IMG/VR virus record: IMGVR_UViG_3300027822_000038
Span: 1 to 22,842 of that record
Length of the DNA stretch: 22,842 nucleotides
Direction: 5' to 3' (one strand)
DNA from: a virus
Part shown: positions 5,864-13,273 of the stretch, in pieces
Numbering within the stretch: the stretch's first letter is position 1
Layout of the letters: every line of letters begins with the position of its first letter
Notes under the pieces: generated by a model
Seen by the model: the letters and a program-made list of their open reading frames with translations, nothing else
Database searches by the model: none
Told to the model about the DNA's origin: nothing
Position numbers and translations under genes: made by a program

Positions 5864-6316
5864 ATGCCGGCGAAAACGAAATATACTCCGGAGCTCTTAA
5901 AGAAATTCAGATCTCTTGTCGATAAATGGGACCCTTTCAGGTTTAGAGGAAAGGACAAAGATACTAAAACCGTAGACGAGTTTTTCGACAAGGCTTATGT
6001 CGTATCGCTTGCCGTCCATCTTGGAGTATATCGAGCCCGGATCCGGGAATATAGAGAGAAGCACGAAGATTTCAAAGAGATTTATAACAAGTGGATTGAT
6101 AAGCGGGACCATTACTTTCACAAAATAGCAAGACTCTACTCGGACAGACCCGCTCAATGGATCTACATTTCAAAGAATATCCTCGGATGGAGTGACAACC
6201 CTTCTCATACCGAAGAAGACGACAACACTTTACCGCTACTTATCAGGGCGATTGAGGCCTCAGCTGACAAGATAAAAACCCAGAAAAAGAAACCTGCGTC
6301 GAGGAGAAAGAAGTAA
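5864..6316 (+). CDS. terS: Terminase small subunit (putative)
   Basis: A 150-residue basic protein immediately before the large terminase subunit (stop TAA at 6314-6316, next ATG at 6317). Residues about 40-70 form a helix-turn-helix-like unit (DEFFDKAYVVSLAVHLGV...YREKH), as expected for a DNA-recognising TerS. The middle contains WIYISKNILGW, a pattern seen in small-terminase-like proteins. The C-terminus is very Lys/Arg-rich. TerS recognises the packaging site and recruits TerL. The start has no Shine-Dalgarno; TATATCTT at 5849-5856 lies 7 nt upstream, as also found before the portal gene. The call rests on position and the HTH; family membership was not searched. Confidence 0.72.
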   Translation: MPAKTKYTPELLKKFRSLVDKWDPFRFRGKDKDTKTVDEFFDKAYVVSLAVHLGVYRARIREYREKHEDFKEIYNKWIDKRDHYFHKIARLYSDRPAQWIYISKNILGWSDNPSHTEEDDNTLPLLIRAIEASADKIKTQKKKPASRRKK

Positions 6317-7525
6317 ATGTTTGAGTGGGGAGAGTTCTCCGAGAAAGGCCTCTTATCTATAGCCAATTCAAACGCCCGAATAAATATATGGGAAGGGGCC
6401 GTCAGGTCCTCAAAGACTATATGCTCACTTGTTAGATGGATCTCTTTTGTAGCCTCAGCTCCGCCCGGAGATCTCCTAATGTTCGGGAAAACCGAGAGGA
6501 CTTTAAAGCGCAACATATTAAACCCTCTTAAAGATATGTTAGGAAAGCAGTTTGATTTTAAGCTCGGCCAGGGCGAGGCTTGGATGTTCGGTAGAAAGAT
6601 TCTCATTGTCGGAGCTAACGACGAGAGAGCTGAGTCAAAGATCAGGGGCGGTACTCTCGCCGGCGCGTATGGAGACGAGCTCTCACTTACTCCCGAATCA
6701 TTTATCAAGATGTTGTTTTCAAGACTATCTGTCCCAGGGGCAAAGCTTTTCGGAACCACAAACCCAGACAGTCCATATCACTATATCAAGACCGAAATTA
6801 TCGACAATCCCAATATAGATAAAGCCGTATTTCATTTTGTATTAGAGGATAATCCGAATCTCTCTCAAGTCTTTATTGATGCACTCAAAAAAGAATATAT
6901 CGGCCTTTGGTATAAGCGTTTCATTCTGGGCCTTTGGGTTATGGCCGAAGGCGCGATATATGACATGTGGGATGATAAAACGCACCTAATCACGGCCCCG
7001 ACGGATATCGACGATTATTTAAAGATCTGGGTCTCAGTAGATTACGGGACCTCTAATCCTTGCACCTTCGGAATTTATGGAAAGCACAAAGACGGGAATA
7101 GGTACAAACTCGCCGAGTATTGGTTTGATTCTAAAGAGAGGGGATACCAAAAGACCGACTCAGACTATGGCGAGGATTTTGAGGAGTTTGTCGAGCCATT
7201 TAATAGCCGTCTTAAGGAGGTCTATGTTGACCCGTCCGCTTTATCGTTTAAAACAGAGCTCGAGCGTAGAGGTTTTGATGTACAGGACGCCATAAACGAC
7301 GTCTTAGACGGGATAAGAATTGTCTCGACTGAACTCGGTCAAGGTCGCTACTTTGTAGATCCGAGTTGTACTAACACAGCAAAAGAATATGTTTCATATG
7401 CCTGGGACTCCAAAGCCCAAAAACGCGGAGAGGATAAGCCTCTAAAACAAAACGATCACGCTATGGATTGCGACCGGTACGCTTTAGCATCTGAGTTATT
7501 AATTCCGGATTTTTATATCAAATAG
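6317..7525 (+). CDS. terL: Terminase large subunit (ATPase/nuclease)
   Basis: A 402-residue packaging motor of the PBSX-like type. Residues 26-34 (EGAVRSSKT) form the variant Walker A with Lys33. LAGAYGDE places Walker B Asp120 and catalytic Glu121. GTTNP at 146-150 is the coupling motif. The C-terminal RNase H-like nuclease has acidic residues in VSVDYGTSNP (Asp242), VYVDPSA (Asp305) and NDHAMD (Asp380, Asp384). The length is close to normal for compact TerL proteins. GAGGAG about 11 nt upstream supports the start. The last codons (DFYIK-stop) lie in an 18-bp sequence repeated downstream of the inserted cassette. Confidence 0.95.
   Translation: MFEWGEFSEKGLLSIANSNARINIWEGAVRSSKTICSLVRWISFVASAPPGDLLMFGKTERTLKRNILNPLKDMLGKQFDFKLGQGEAWMFGRKILIVGANDERAESKIRGGTLAGAYGDELSLTPESFIKMLFSRLSVPGAKLFGTTNPDSPYHYIKTEIIDNPNIDKAVFHFVLEDNPNLSQVFIDALKKEYIGLWYKRFILGLWVMAEGAIYDMWDDKTHLITAPTDIDDYLKIWVSVDYGTSNPCTFGIYGKHKDGNRYKLAEYWFDSKERGYQKTDSDYGEDFEEFVEPFNSRLKEVYVDPSALSFKTELERRGFDVQDAINDVLDGIRIVSTELGQGRYFVDPSCTNTAKEYVSYAWDSKAQKRGEDKPLKQNDHAMDCDRYALASELLIPDFYIK
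7508..7525 (+). repeat. Direct repeat, upstream copy (terL 3' end)
   Basis: GATTTTTATATCAAATAG is identical to 8231-8248, 723 bp away. This copy is the functional end of terL (codons for DFYIK and the stop). Similarity continues upstream in both copies (ATTCC), interrupted by a 3-nt length difference. Confidence 0.9.
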
Positions 7526-7560
7526 CTTTGTGAAACAAACATTCTAATTACTAAATATAT

Positions 7561-7590
7561 TTGACAATTGATTACAGGAATTGCTATAGT
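7561..7590 (+). promoter_or_regulatory. Sigma-70-type promoter of the IPTL-CTERM gene
   Basis: A perfect -35 TTGACA at 7561-7566 and -10 TATAGT at 7585-7590 are separated by 18 bp, and a TG at 7582-7583 gives an extended -10. Expected transcription start is near 7597, with the AAGGGGGA ribosome site at 7606-7613 and ATG at 7621. It is the only intergenic near-consensus promoter I find in the window, which suggests expression from the prophage or outside the phage programme. Confidence 0.82.
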
Positions 7591-7620
7591 ATCATACGTA
7601 AACTTAAGGGGGATTGTCTC

Positions 7621-8154
7621 ATGAAAAAGTTAATATTGGGTTTGTTAGTAACATTCTTCTTAGTACCAGCTATTCAAGGTGTTCCTCAAGCACAAGAAGA
7701 CATCACATTAGATGAATTTTTACAAATCTGTGAAGAGGATTTTTTTAGTTGTTATGATGACGCTCCAGAAGGCAAGGCGAAAGCTGAAGAAGCTATAGCA
7801 ACTGCTCAAAGTGTACCACCTCACCTAGTGGCCCCCGCTTGTGCAGACTTTTGTAATTCAGACCCTATAGATGGACAGGGAGCCCTTCGAAATACAATAA
7901 ACTGCACAGATGAACAATGCGAGAACCGCTGTACTGCTTTAAGCGGTATATTAGACGACGAAATCATGCAACTTATAGATATGATGGACTTTGAAGCTTT
8001 AAACGCTTTGTGCCCCTTGCCTGAACCTACACCGGAACCTGTAGTATCCCCAATTCCCACCTTTAACCAATGGGGCTTCATATCTTTAGCTGTAGTGCTC
8101 GCTCTTGTGGGATTAGGGGCTATTCTGGTAAGAAGAAGGAAAGTTAGGGCTTAA
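7621..8154 (+). CDS. Secreted Cys-rich protein with IPTL-CTERM exosortase-sorting tail (phage moron)
   Basis: A 177-residue protein. The ATG at 7621 is chosen over an upstream TTG at 7561 that is really the -35 box; AAGGGGGA lies 7 nt before. Residues 1-25 form a signal peptide (two Lys, hydrophobic core, probable cleavage before the acidic mature region). The mature part is acidic with eight Cys, compatible with four disulfides, then a Pro-rich linker (PEPTPEPVVSP). The C-terminus has IPTFNQWG, a hydrophobic helix and RRRK: the tripartite IPTL-CTERM signal (IPTLxxWG, here with Phe), known to co-occur with exosortase H (XrtH). The host would process and anchor or export the product. It has its own promoter and terminator, prefers GAA over GAG, and interrupts terL-portal. 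The role of the mature domain is unknown: adhesion, exclusion or conversion are inferences. Confidence 0.85.
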   Translation: MKKLILGLLVTFFLVPAIQGVPQAQEDITLDEFLQICEEDFFSCYDDAPEGKAKAEEAIATAQSVPPHLVAPACADFCNSDPIDGQGALRNTINCTDEQCENRCTALSGILDDEIMQLIDMMDFEALNALCPLPEPTPEPVVSPIPTFNQWGFISLAVVLALVGLGAILVRRRKVRA

Positions 8155-8187
8155 AGTCTAACAACACTTAAATTTAAATACTTCAAG

Positions 8188-8209
8188 GGGAGCTTCGGCT
8201 CCCTTTTTT
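8188..8209 (+). terminator. Intrinsic terminator of the IPTL-CTERM cassette
   Basis: GGGAGC (8188-8193), TTCG loop, GCTCCC (8198-8203), then six T. A C(UUCG)G tetraloop hairpin with a U-run is a textbook Rho-independent terminator. It faces the late genes, so transcription of portal onward needs antitermination or another promoter. Confidence 0.92.
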
Positions 8210-8218
8210 GTTTGTCCA

Positions 8219-8248
8219 CTCATTCCATCCGATTTTTATATCAAATAG
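8219..8248 (+). pseudogene. Remnant of a diverged terL 3' end (downstream direct repeat)
   Basis: Read in frame, 8219-8248 encodes LIPSDFYIK-stop; the real terL ends LIPDFYIK-stop. The last 18 bp (8231-8248) are identical to 7508-7525, and the upstream part differs by an in-frame 3-nt addition. No start codon or further terL similarity is seen upstream, where the terminator lies. It is therefore a leftover of a second terL allele at the right edge of the cassette. Confidence 0.75.
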
Positions 8249-8263
8249 ACCTATAAAGGTTAG

Positions 8264-8300
8264 TTGCATTCATAAACATTGAGATATATCTTCAAAAAAA
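8264..8300 (+). promoter_or_regulatory. Possible weak promoter / SD-less start region of the portal gene
   Basis: The leader has no Shine-Dalgarno. TTGCAT (8264-8269) and TATATC (8285-8290) are 15 bp apart and could be a weak promoter giving a nearly leaderless mRNA. The octamer TATATCTT (8285-8292) stands 8 nt before the ATG, and the same octamer stands 7 nt before the equally SD-less terS start. Confidence 0.3.
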
Positions 8301-10361
8301 ATGCGGATATCTCAATCGCTTAAATCATTTCTGACAGATTTCGACCGCGCTCCCTTGCCCTGGGAGGAGAAAGCGGTCGCCCAGATCCTAACCAGTTTTC
8401 AAGCCGGATCCCCTACTTATCCCAAAGCCGACTTTCTCCCTTTTGTGAGAGAGGGCTACAAGAAAAACATCCCCGTCTATGCTTGCATCAATGAAATTGC
8501 GAGCTCCTTTAACGAGCCCGATCTTGAAGTTGTGGACGGATCCAAGTCTCCTATTCCTAATCATCCTTTTAATATTTTGCTCAATAAGCCTAACCCCTTC
8601 TATTCGACATTTGAATTTATAGAGAGATACGTCCTCCATTTGTTATTAGCCGGAAATGCTTATATCGAGAAAGTCAGATCCGGATCCGACCGAGTTGTCG
8701 AATTGTGGTTATTACGTCCGGACAGAATAAAGATTGCTCTCGATAATGAGAACTTTATTAGAGGATATGTATATACGATCGAGGGGAGAGAAACTTTTCT
8801 CGAGTCAAGAGACATTATTCATTTAAAACTCCCGGATCCGGAGGACGAGTTTTTTGGCATGTCGCCACTTAGGACCGGAAACCGAGATATTGCAACCGAC
8901 AACGAGGCGACTGATTATACAAAAGTATTGCTCGAGAATATGGCCGTTACAGGAACCATAATTCAAACGCAAAAGTCACTTGACGACGCTGAGACTGAGA
9001 AATACGAAAGAGCCTGGATTAAAAAATTTGGCAAGGGGGGAAGGGGCCGGCCGGCGTTCATGCCAAAAGGGGCCGAGGTAAAAACGATCGGTCAAAGTGT
9101 AAGAGATCTCATGCTCCCGGATCTGTCCGGAATGACCGAGACCCGTATTTGTTCATTGCTCCAGGTCCCGCCGATCCTAATTCATATCAAAGCAGGGCTT
9201 GACGCCTCGACTTATTCTAATTACGGAACTGCAAAGCTTTCTTTCTGGGACGAGACAATGATCCCTCACTTGGAGAGATTAGTTCAAAAGCTTAATGCTG
9301 AATTGCTTCCGGACCTAGAGACCAGGGCGGACCGCAAGATTGTTGCAAATACTAAAAATGTAAAAGCATTTCAGGAACGCGAGTCTAAACGGAAAGCTCA
9401 GATTACAGCCTCTTATACTTCCGGACTTGCTACTTTAAACGAAGCAAGGGCGGAAATAGGTCTCCCGAGAGTAGTCGGCGGAGACGTCTTTGTCAGAGGC
9501 CTTGCACAAGTAACGGTCGACGCTACGTTTGAGAGATCCCCTTCTAAAACTTTAAAGCTTCTATCTCCGGAGAAGAAAGGCGCGCTCGACGGCTTGAGAA
9601 TAGCTCTCGGCCGAAACGCATTCGCTGATCTATTCCTCGAGAAGCTCGAGAAGTGGGCGAAAAAAGAATTTAAAGCCCAGGCCAAAGACATATTAAACGA
9701 ATTAGACACTCTTGGAAAAGCAATATCACCATCTCAATTAGAGAAGATGATTAATTCGTTCGGAGCTTTTAGGACCTTATGGGAGGCCCGCATTAAAGAC
9801 GGAGCTGGTCCTATTTTATTTGAGCTAATATCCGGAGCCGGTGAATTTGCCGGCGCGGATCTCGGAGTCCAGTTTGACCAGGCGAGCGAGCAGGTCCTTA
9901 AGTTTGTCGACGAGTATTCGATTAAATTTGCAAAGCGCGTTAATAAAACGACTGAGGATTCAGTTCGCAAGGTCCTATTAAACGGACAAGCCGAGGGTCA
10001 ATCAATAGCAGAGATAAGGAAAGCATTACAAGGCGAGTTTAAGACCTGGGACACGGTTCGAGCTGATAGAGTTGCAAGATCTGAAACAATACGCTCGGCA
10101 AACATGGGAGCGAAAATGTCCTATAAACAAGCCGGCGTTTTGAAGATTAAATGGACTGATTCAAACGACGACAGTGTGTGTCCTTATTGCGAAGGTCTTG
10201 ACGGTACAGTCGTCGGAGTAGATGACAATTTTGTAAATCAAGGGGATTCGTTTCAACCCGAGGGCGCGAGCTCGCCACTAGCTACAGAGTACGGAGCGGT
10301 CGAAGTCCCTCCAGCTCACCCGGCTTGCAGGTGCTCGATAGTCCCGGAGTTTGACGATTAA
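8301..10361 (+). CDS. Portal protein fused to a Mu F-like minor head domain
   Basis: A 686-residue protein. Residues about 1-410 resemble HK97-family portals: a Pro-rich stretch of the N-domain, NKPNPFYSTFEF, LLAGNAYIEK, WLLRPDRI, IIHLKLPDPED and FGMSPL, then the stem/clip region and LLQVPPILI. Residues about 440-686 are a Mu gpF-like domain, with ARSET at 592-596, then C627-P-Y-C630 and H673-P-A-C676-R-C678, a zinc-type signature at the C-terminus. Portal forms the dodecameric DNA channel; MuF proteins are minor capsid components sometimes ejected with DNA. Usually these are separate genes, so each portal subunit here would carry one MuF domain. The start lacks a Shine-Dalgarno. The next gene follows after 18 nt. 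Confidence 0.9.
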   Translation: MRISQSLKSFLTDFDRAPLPWEEKAVAQILTSFQAGSPTYPKADFLPFVREGYKKNIPVYACINEIASSFNEPDLEVVDGSKSPIPNHPFNILLNKPNPFYSTFEFIERYVLHLLLAGNAYIEKVRSGSDRVVELWLLRPDRIKIALDNENFIRGYVYTIEGRETFLESRDIIHLKLPDPEDEFFGMSPLRTGNRDIATDNEATDYTKVLLENMAVTGTIIQTQKSLDDAETEKYERAWIKKFGKGGRGRPAFMPKGAEVKTIGQSVRDLMLPDLSGMTETRICSLLQVPPILIHIKAGLDASTYSNYGTAKLSFWDETMIPHLERLVQKLNAELLPDLETRADRKIVANTKNVKAFQERESKRKAQITASYTSGLATLNEARAEIGLPRVVGGDVFVRGLAQVTVDATFERSPSKTLKLLSPEKKGALDGLRIALGRNAFADLFLEKLEKWAKKEFKAQAKDILNELDTLGKAISPSQLEKMINSFGAFRTLWEARIKDGAGPILFELISGAGEFAGADLGVQFDQASEQVLKFVDEYSIKFAKRVNKTTEDSVRKVLLNGQAEGQSIAEIRKALQGEFKTWDTVRADRVARSETIRSANMGAKMSYKQAGVLKIKWTDSNDDSVCPYCEGLDGTVVGVDDNFVNQGDSFQPEGASSPLATEYGAVEVPPAHPACRCSIVPEFDD

Positions 10362-10379
10362 AGACGATAGGAGGTAGTT

Positions 10380-11462
10380 ATGAATATAAATCAATCATAT
10401 TATGGCTTTCAGAGCATGTCTAAGGAGCGCAAAGACGCGAACGTCGAGCCTGATTACGTTAGATGCTCAATCGAGGTAAAAGCAGTAGGAGACCCAGAGG
10501 ACGGAATTATCGAGGGATACGCTTCGATCTTTTCCGTTAAGGACCTACACGACGACATAATTGATCCAGGGGCTTTTGCTAAAACTATCAGCGAAAGAGT
10601 CCCGGCCGGTAAAGTGAAATTATTCGATACGCACCAATGGGACTCCCAACATATGCTCGGAACTGTGATCGAGGCAAAAGAAGATTCACGGGGTCTATGG
10701 TTCAAAGGACAATTATCTAACGCTCCGAGCGTTCAAGATATAAGACTAAAAATGTTGGAAGGCCATATAACCGAAGCATCAATCGGTTTTGATTCTATCC
10801 GGGAAAGGTTCGAGGACGTCGAGGGGAGATCAATCCGCCATATTGAGGAGCTCAAACTTTGGGAGGTTTCAGTCGTTCCATTCGGAGCGAATGAGCATAC
10901 TCGAATAAGCGCAAAGTCAGTACCTAATTTTAAGGACCTTGAGCTCGTCGAAATAGATCATAAACCGACGGAACTAAAAGGCGTAGAAAGATGGAATCCG
11001 GCCCGAATTAAAAAAGCTTATCTCTGGTACAACAAAAAGGATCCGGGAAATAGCGATTATCAAATTGCCTCTATAGTAGGCGATCAATTAAAAGCAGTGC
11101 CGGAGCTCGTTATTAAATCGGCGGAGAAATTACACGCCGGCGATTCAAGATTGAGTGAGATCGAGAGCGACGAGATTAAAAAACATATAAGCAAGTATTA
11201 CAAGAAAATGAGAGCTCAGTTCAAAGACGAGACTATTCTCGAGCCCTGGGACCAGCACGAAAATTACGACGAGCAAAAAGAAGTCGAGGAGCTCGTTAAA
11301 TCTTTTAAAGAATTGCCCGACGATATTCAAGCAAAAGTGTTGAAAGAACTAACGGCCGAGCCGGACATGGATCCACTCACCGGGACGGATATCAACATGC
11401 TTGAGCTCAAAGCTCGGGAATTGGAAGTATCAATGAATCTAATCAATACGGAGGTTAATTAA
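10380..11462 (+). CDS. HK97-type prohead protease with an extra C-terminal domain
   Basis: A 360-residue protein. Residues about 30-180 are the prohead protease (U35-like): IIEGYASIFSVKDLHDDIIDPGAF, LFDTHQW (His85, probable catalytic), EASIGFD (Ser134, probable nucleophile) and LWEVSVVPFGANEH. From about residue 200 comes a further segment with RIKKAYLWYNKK, YQIASIVGDQLKAVPELV and IKKHISKYYKKM, a pattern I recall as a separate domain found attached to phage proteases and other phage proteins, followed by an acidic helical tail. The protease removes scaffold/delta regions during head maturation. AGGAGG lies about 6 nt before the ATG. It directly precedes the capsid gene. Confidence 0.88.
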   Translation: MNINQSYYGFQSMSKERKDANVEPDYVRCSIEVKAVGDPEDGIIEGYASIFSVKDLHDDIIDPGAFAKTISERVPAGKVKLFDTHQWDSQHMLGTVIEAKEDSRGLWFKGQLSNAPSVQDIRLKMLEGHITEASIGFDSIRERFEDVEGRSIRHIEELKLWEVSVVPFGANEHTRISAKSVPNFKDLELVEIDHKPTELKGVERWNPARIKKAYLWYNKKDPGNSDYQIASIVGDQLKAVPELVIKSAEKLHAGDSRLSEIESDEIKKHISKYYKKMRAQFKDETILEPWDQHENYDEQKEVEELVKSFKELPDDIQAKVLKELTAEPDMDPLTGTDINMLELKARELEVSMNLINTEVN

Positions 11463-11464
11463 TT

Positions 11465-12703
11465 ATGAGTTTAGCAGACATTCAAAGAGAAATGGACAGC
11501 GCGAAAAACGCGTTTCAGATCGGACGTGATTTACTAAAAAAGCATAAAGACAATATGACAAACGAGATAAAAGCTCGAGTCGACCAGGCTTTTGACGATG
11601 CTGAAACATACAAGGCAAACGCCGACCGTTTCAAAAGAGAACAGGATCTCAAGAAATGGGAAGAGGATCCTATCAGGAAACACGGCCAGTCCGGACCAAG
11701 TGACGACGGCAAGGTAAGTCAAGCTGAGTATGCAAAGAGTCTCGGACTTAAAAAGGCGAAGCTGACACCGGAACAATCTCAGATGTCTTATGAGTATATA
11801 GAGAAAGGCAAAATGGCCCTTTCTCCCGAGACGCAAAAAGGGCTTTCCACTATCTCAGATCCGGACGGAGGATTTATTTCTCCCGAGGAAATGAGGGCCG
11901 AGATGATTACGAAGAGAAGGAACTTAAGCTTTATTCGCTCAAGAGCTACAGTCTTTGAGACCTCGAGCGGAATAGTGACTTTCCCTTCTTTTGATTTTGA
12001 CGGAGTGGTTTCTAAACCTAAGCAAAACGAGACGATACCCGAAACCGGGATTGACAACATCTTCGACAAACAACAGTTTATGGCTCACAAGTATGCTGTC
12101 ATTTTCCCTATCCCTATGGAGCTTTTAGAGGACGGCGTTCCTAACATCCAGGATGTAATGACAACTCATTTTGCAACCAGATTCGGAGAAGTTGAGGAGC
12201 AAGACTTTTTAAATGGAGACGGCAACGGAGAGCCTTTAGGGTTGCTTCAAGCCTCTTTGCCTACAGTATCCGCAGGGACCGCCGATCAGTTCAATCCGGA
12301 CGATATTCATGAGACCGTTTACTCGATCAAAGCTCAATACAGAGCCGGTTCAGCATGGATGATGCACCGTGACAATGTAAAGCGTGTTCGTCAAATGAAA
12401 GGGTCAGACAATAACTACTTATGGCAAATAGGACTCCAGGCGGGAGAACCCGCTACATTGGACGGGTATCCAATTCTTGAATCTGAATGGTTTCCAAATA
12501 CCGCGCCTAATGCTGATCCCGGAACCGATCTCGCTTTATTCGGAGATTTTCGCTGGTATTGGATTGTCGACCGAATTGGATTCATGGTTCAAAGGCTCGA
12601 CGAGTTATATGCCGCTAAGGACCAGATCGGATTAAAAATGAGACAAAGAACCGACGGAGCTCCAGTATTAAGAGAGCCGTTCATAAGACTCGTTACTAAG
12701 TAA
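11465..12703 (+). CDS. Major capsid protein, HK97 fold with N-terminal delta domain
   Basis: A 412-residue protein. Residues 1-65 are a charged coiled-coil delta (scaffolding) region. The mature HK97 fold probably begins after about residue 95-115; the DPDGGFISPEEM segment at about 132-143 is typical of its N-arm. Later features include FPIPMELLEDGVPNIQDVMTTHF (spine-helix region), DFLNGDGNGEPLGLL and a C-terminal block ending in PFIRLV. Likely matured by the protease encoded just upstream. Start behind CGGAGG, 2 nt after the protease stop. Confidence 0.93.
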   Translation: MSLADIQREMDSAKNAFQIGRDLLKKHKDNMTNEIKARVDQAFDDAETYKANADRFKREQDLKKWEEDPIRKHGQSGPSDDGKVSQAEYAKSLGLKKAKLTPEQSQMSYEYIEKGKMALSPETQKGLSTISDPDGGFISPEEMRAEMITKRRNLSFIRSRATVFETSSGIVTFPSFDFDGVVSKPKQNETIPETGIDNIFDKQQFMAHKYAVIFPIPMELLEDGVPNIQDVMTTHFATRFGEVEEQDFLNGDGNGEPLGLLQASLPTVSAGTADQFNPDDIHETVYSIKAQYRAGSAWMMHRDNVKRVRQMKGSDNNYLWQIGLQAGEPATLDGYPILESEWFPNTAPNADPGTDLALFGDFRWYWIVDRIGFMVQRLDELYAAKDQIGLKMRQRTDGAPVLREPFIRLVTK

Positions 12704-12716
12704 GAGTCTTTGTTTC
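12685..12716 (+). terminator. Weak hairpin at the end of the capsid gene
   Basis: AAGACTC (12685-12691) pairs with GAGTCTT (12704-12710) around a 12-nt loop that contains the capsid stop codon, followed by TGTTTCT. It could be a leaky terminator that lowers downstream expression relative to capsid. The stem is only 7 bp, so confidence is limited. Confidence 0.35.
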
Positions 12717-12778
12717 TCAGGTTGTAACGAAAAGGATTTATCCGGTAGTTGAAATAAAGAAATTTACGGAGGTTTAAC

Positions 12779-13228
12779 ATGAGTCAAGATGTTTTAGCAA
12801 ACACACAAAACGAATTAAGCATAGCCCCTGTAACACTTGCTGACGACGGGGGCGGAGGTTCAGACGGAATACTCGACGGCTCGGTTGTCGATAGGCAAAA
12901 CTCGCATGTCGGAGGCGTTGTATTGGAAGCTCAATTCGACGTCCTGGACGCTGACATAACCGGCGGAGTATTAGAGCTGATTCCACTCGAGGGCGATCTT
13001 GCCAACGGATCGGATCAAGCACAAGTCGGGACAGACAAAGTTACTCATACATTTGTCGCTATAACTGACAAAGGGATCCTGAGATATCACTACACAGGAA
13101 ACAAGAGATATGTCTCTTGCCGTATCAGTAATCAGCTAACCGGCGGGGCCGCGAACAATAAAGCAGTTGTCGGCGGAAATGTCCTAATGGGAAAACTTAG
13201 ATACGCGAAGGGTTCCCCAATAGCATAG
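12779..13228 (+). CDS. Putative capsid decoration / head-associated protein
   Basis: A 149-residue, Gly/Asp/Val-rich, probably all-beta protein directly after the capsid gene. It has VVDRQNSHVGGVVLEAQFDV and, further on, GILRYHYTGNKRYVSCRI. Small proteins after HK97 capsid genes with a DRxGxxxV start and a GxKRYVRV-type strand are frequent in phages and are thought to be head decoration or fibre-base proteins; this is recalled, not searched. A Gly run (GGGG) near residue 24 could be a flexible arm. Good ribosome site CGGAGG about 8 nt upstream. Confidence 0.55.
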   Translation: MSQDVLANTQNELSIAPVTLADDGGGGSDGILDGSVVDRQNSHVGGVVLEAQFDVLDADITGGVLELIPLEGDLANGSDQAQVGTDKVTHTFVAITDKGILRYHYTGNKRYVSCRISNQLTGGAANNKAVVGGNVLMGKLRYAKGSPIA

Positions 13229-13273
13229 AGGTATTAAATTAAGTTGAAGAAACCGAAAGAAAATAAAAAAGTG

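Noticed and set aside
6205-6759. 184-codon minus-strand ORF over the terminase genes
   Set aside because: It is the reverse shadow of terS/terL, which have full motif support; the same reasoning applies to all other minus-strand ORFs in the window.
7561-7620. Upstream TTG start extending the IPTL-CTERM protein by 20 residues
   Set aside because: The TTG is inside the TTGACA -35 box, upstream of the transcript start; the ATG at 7621 has the SD and gives a clean signal peptide.
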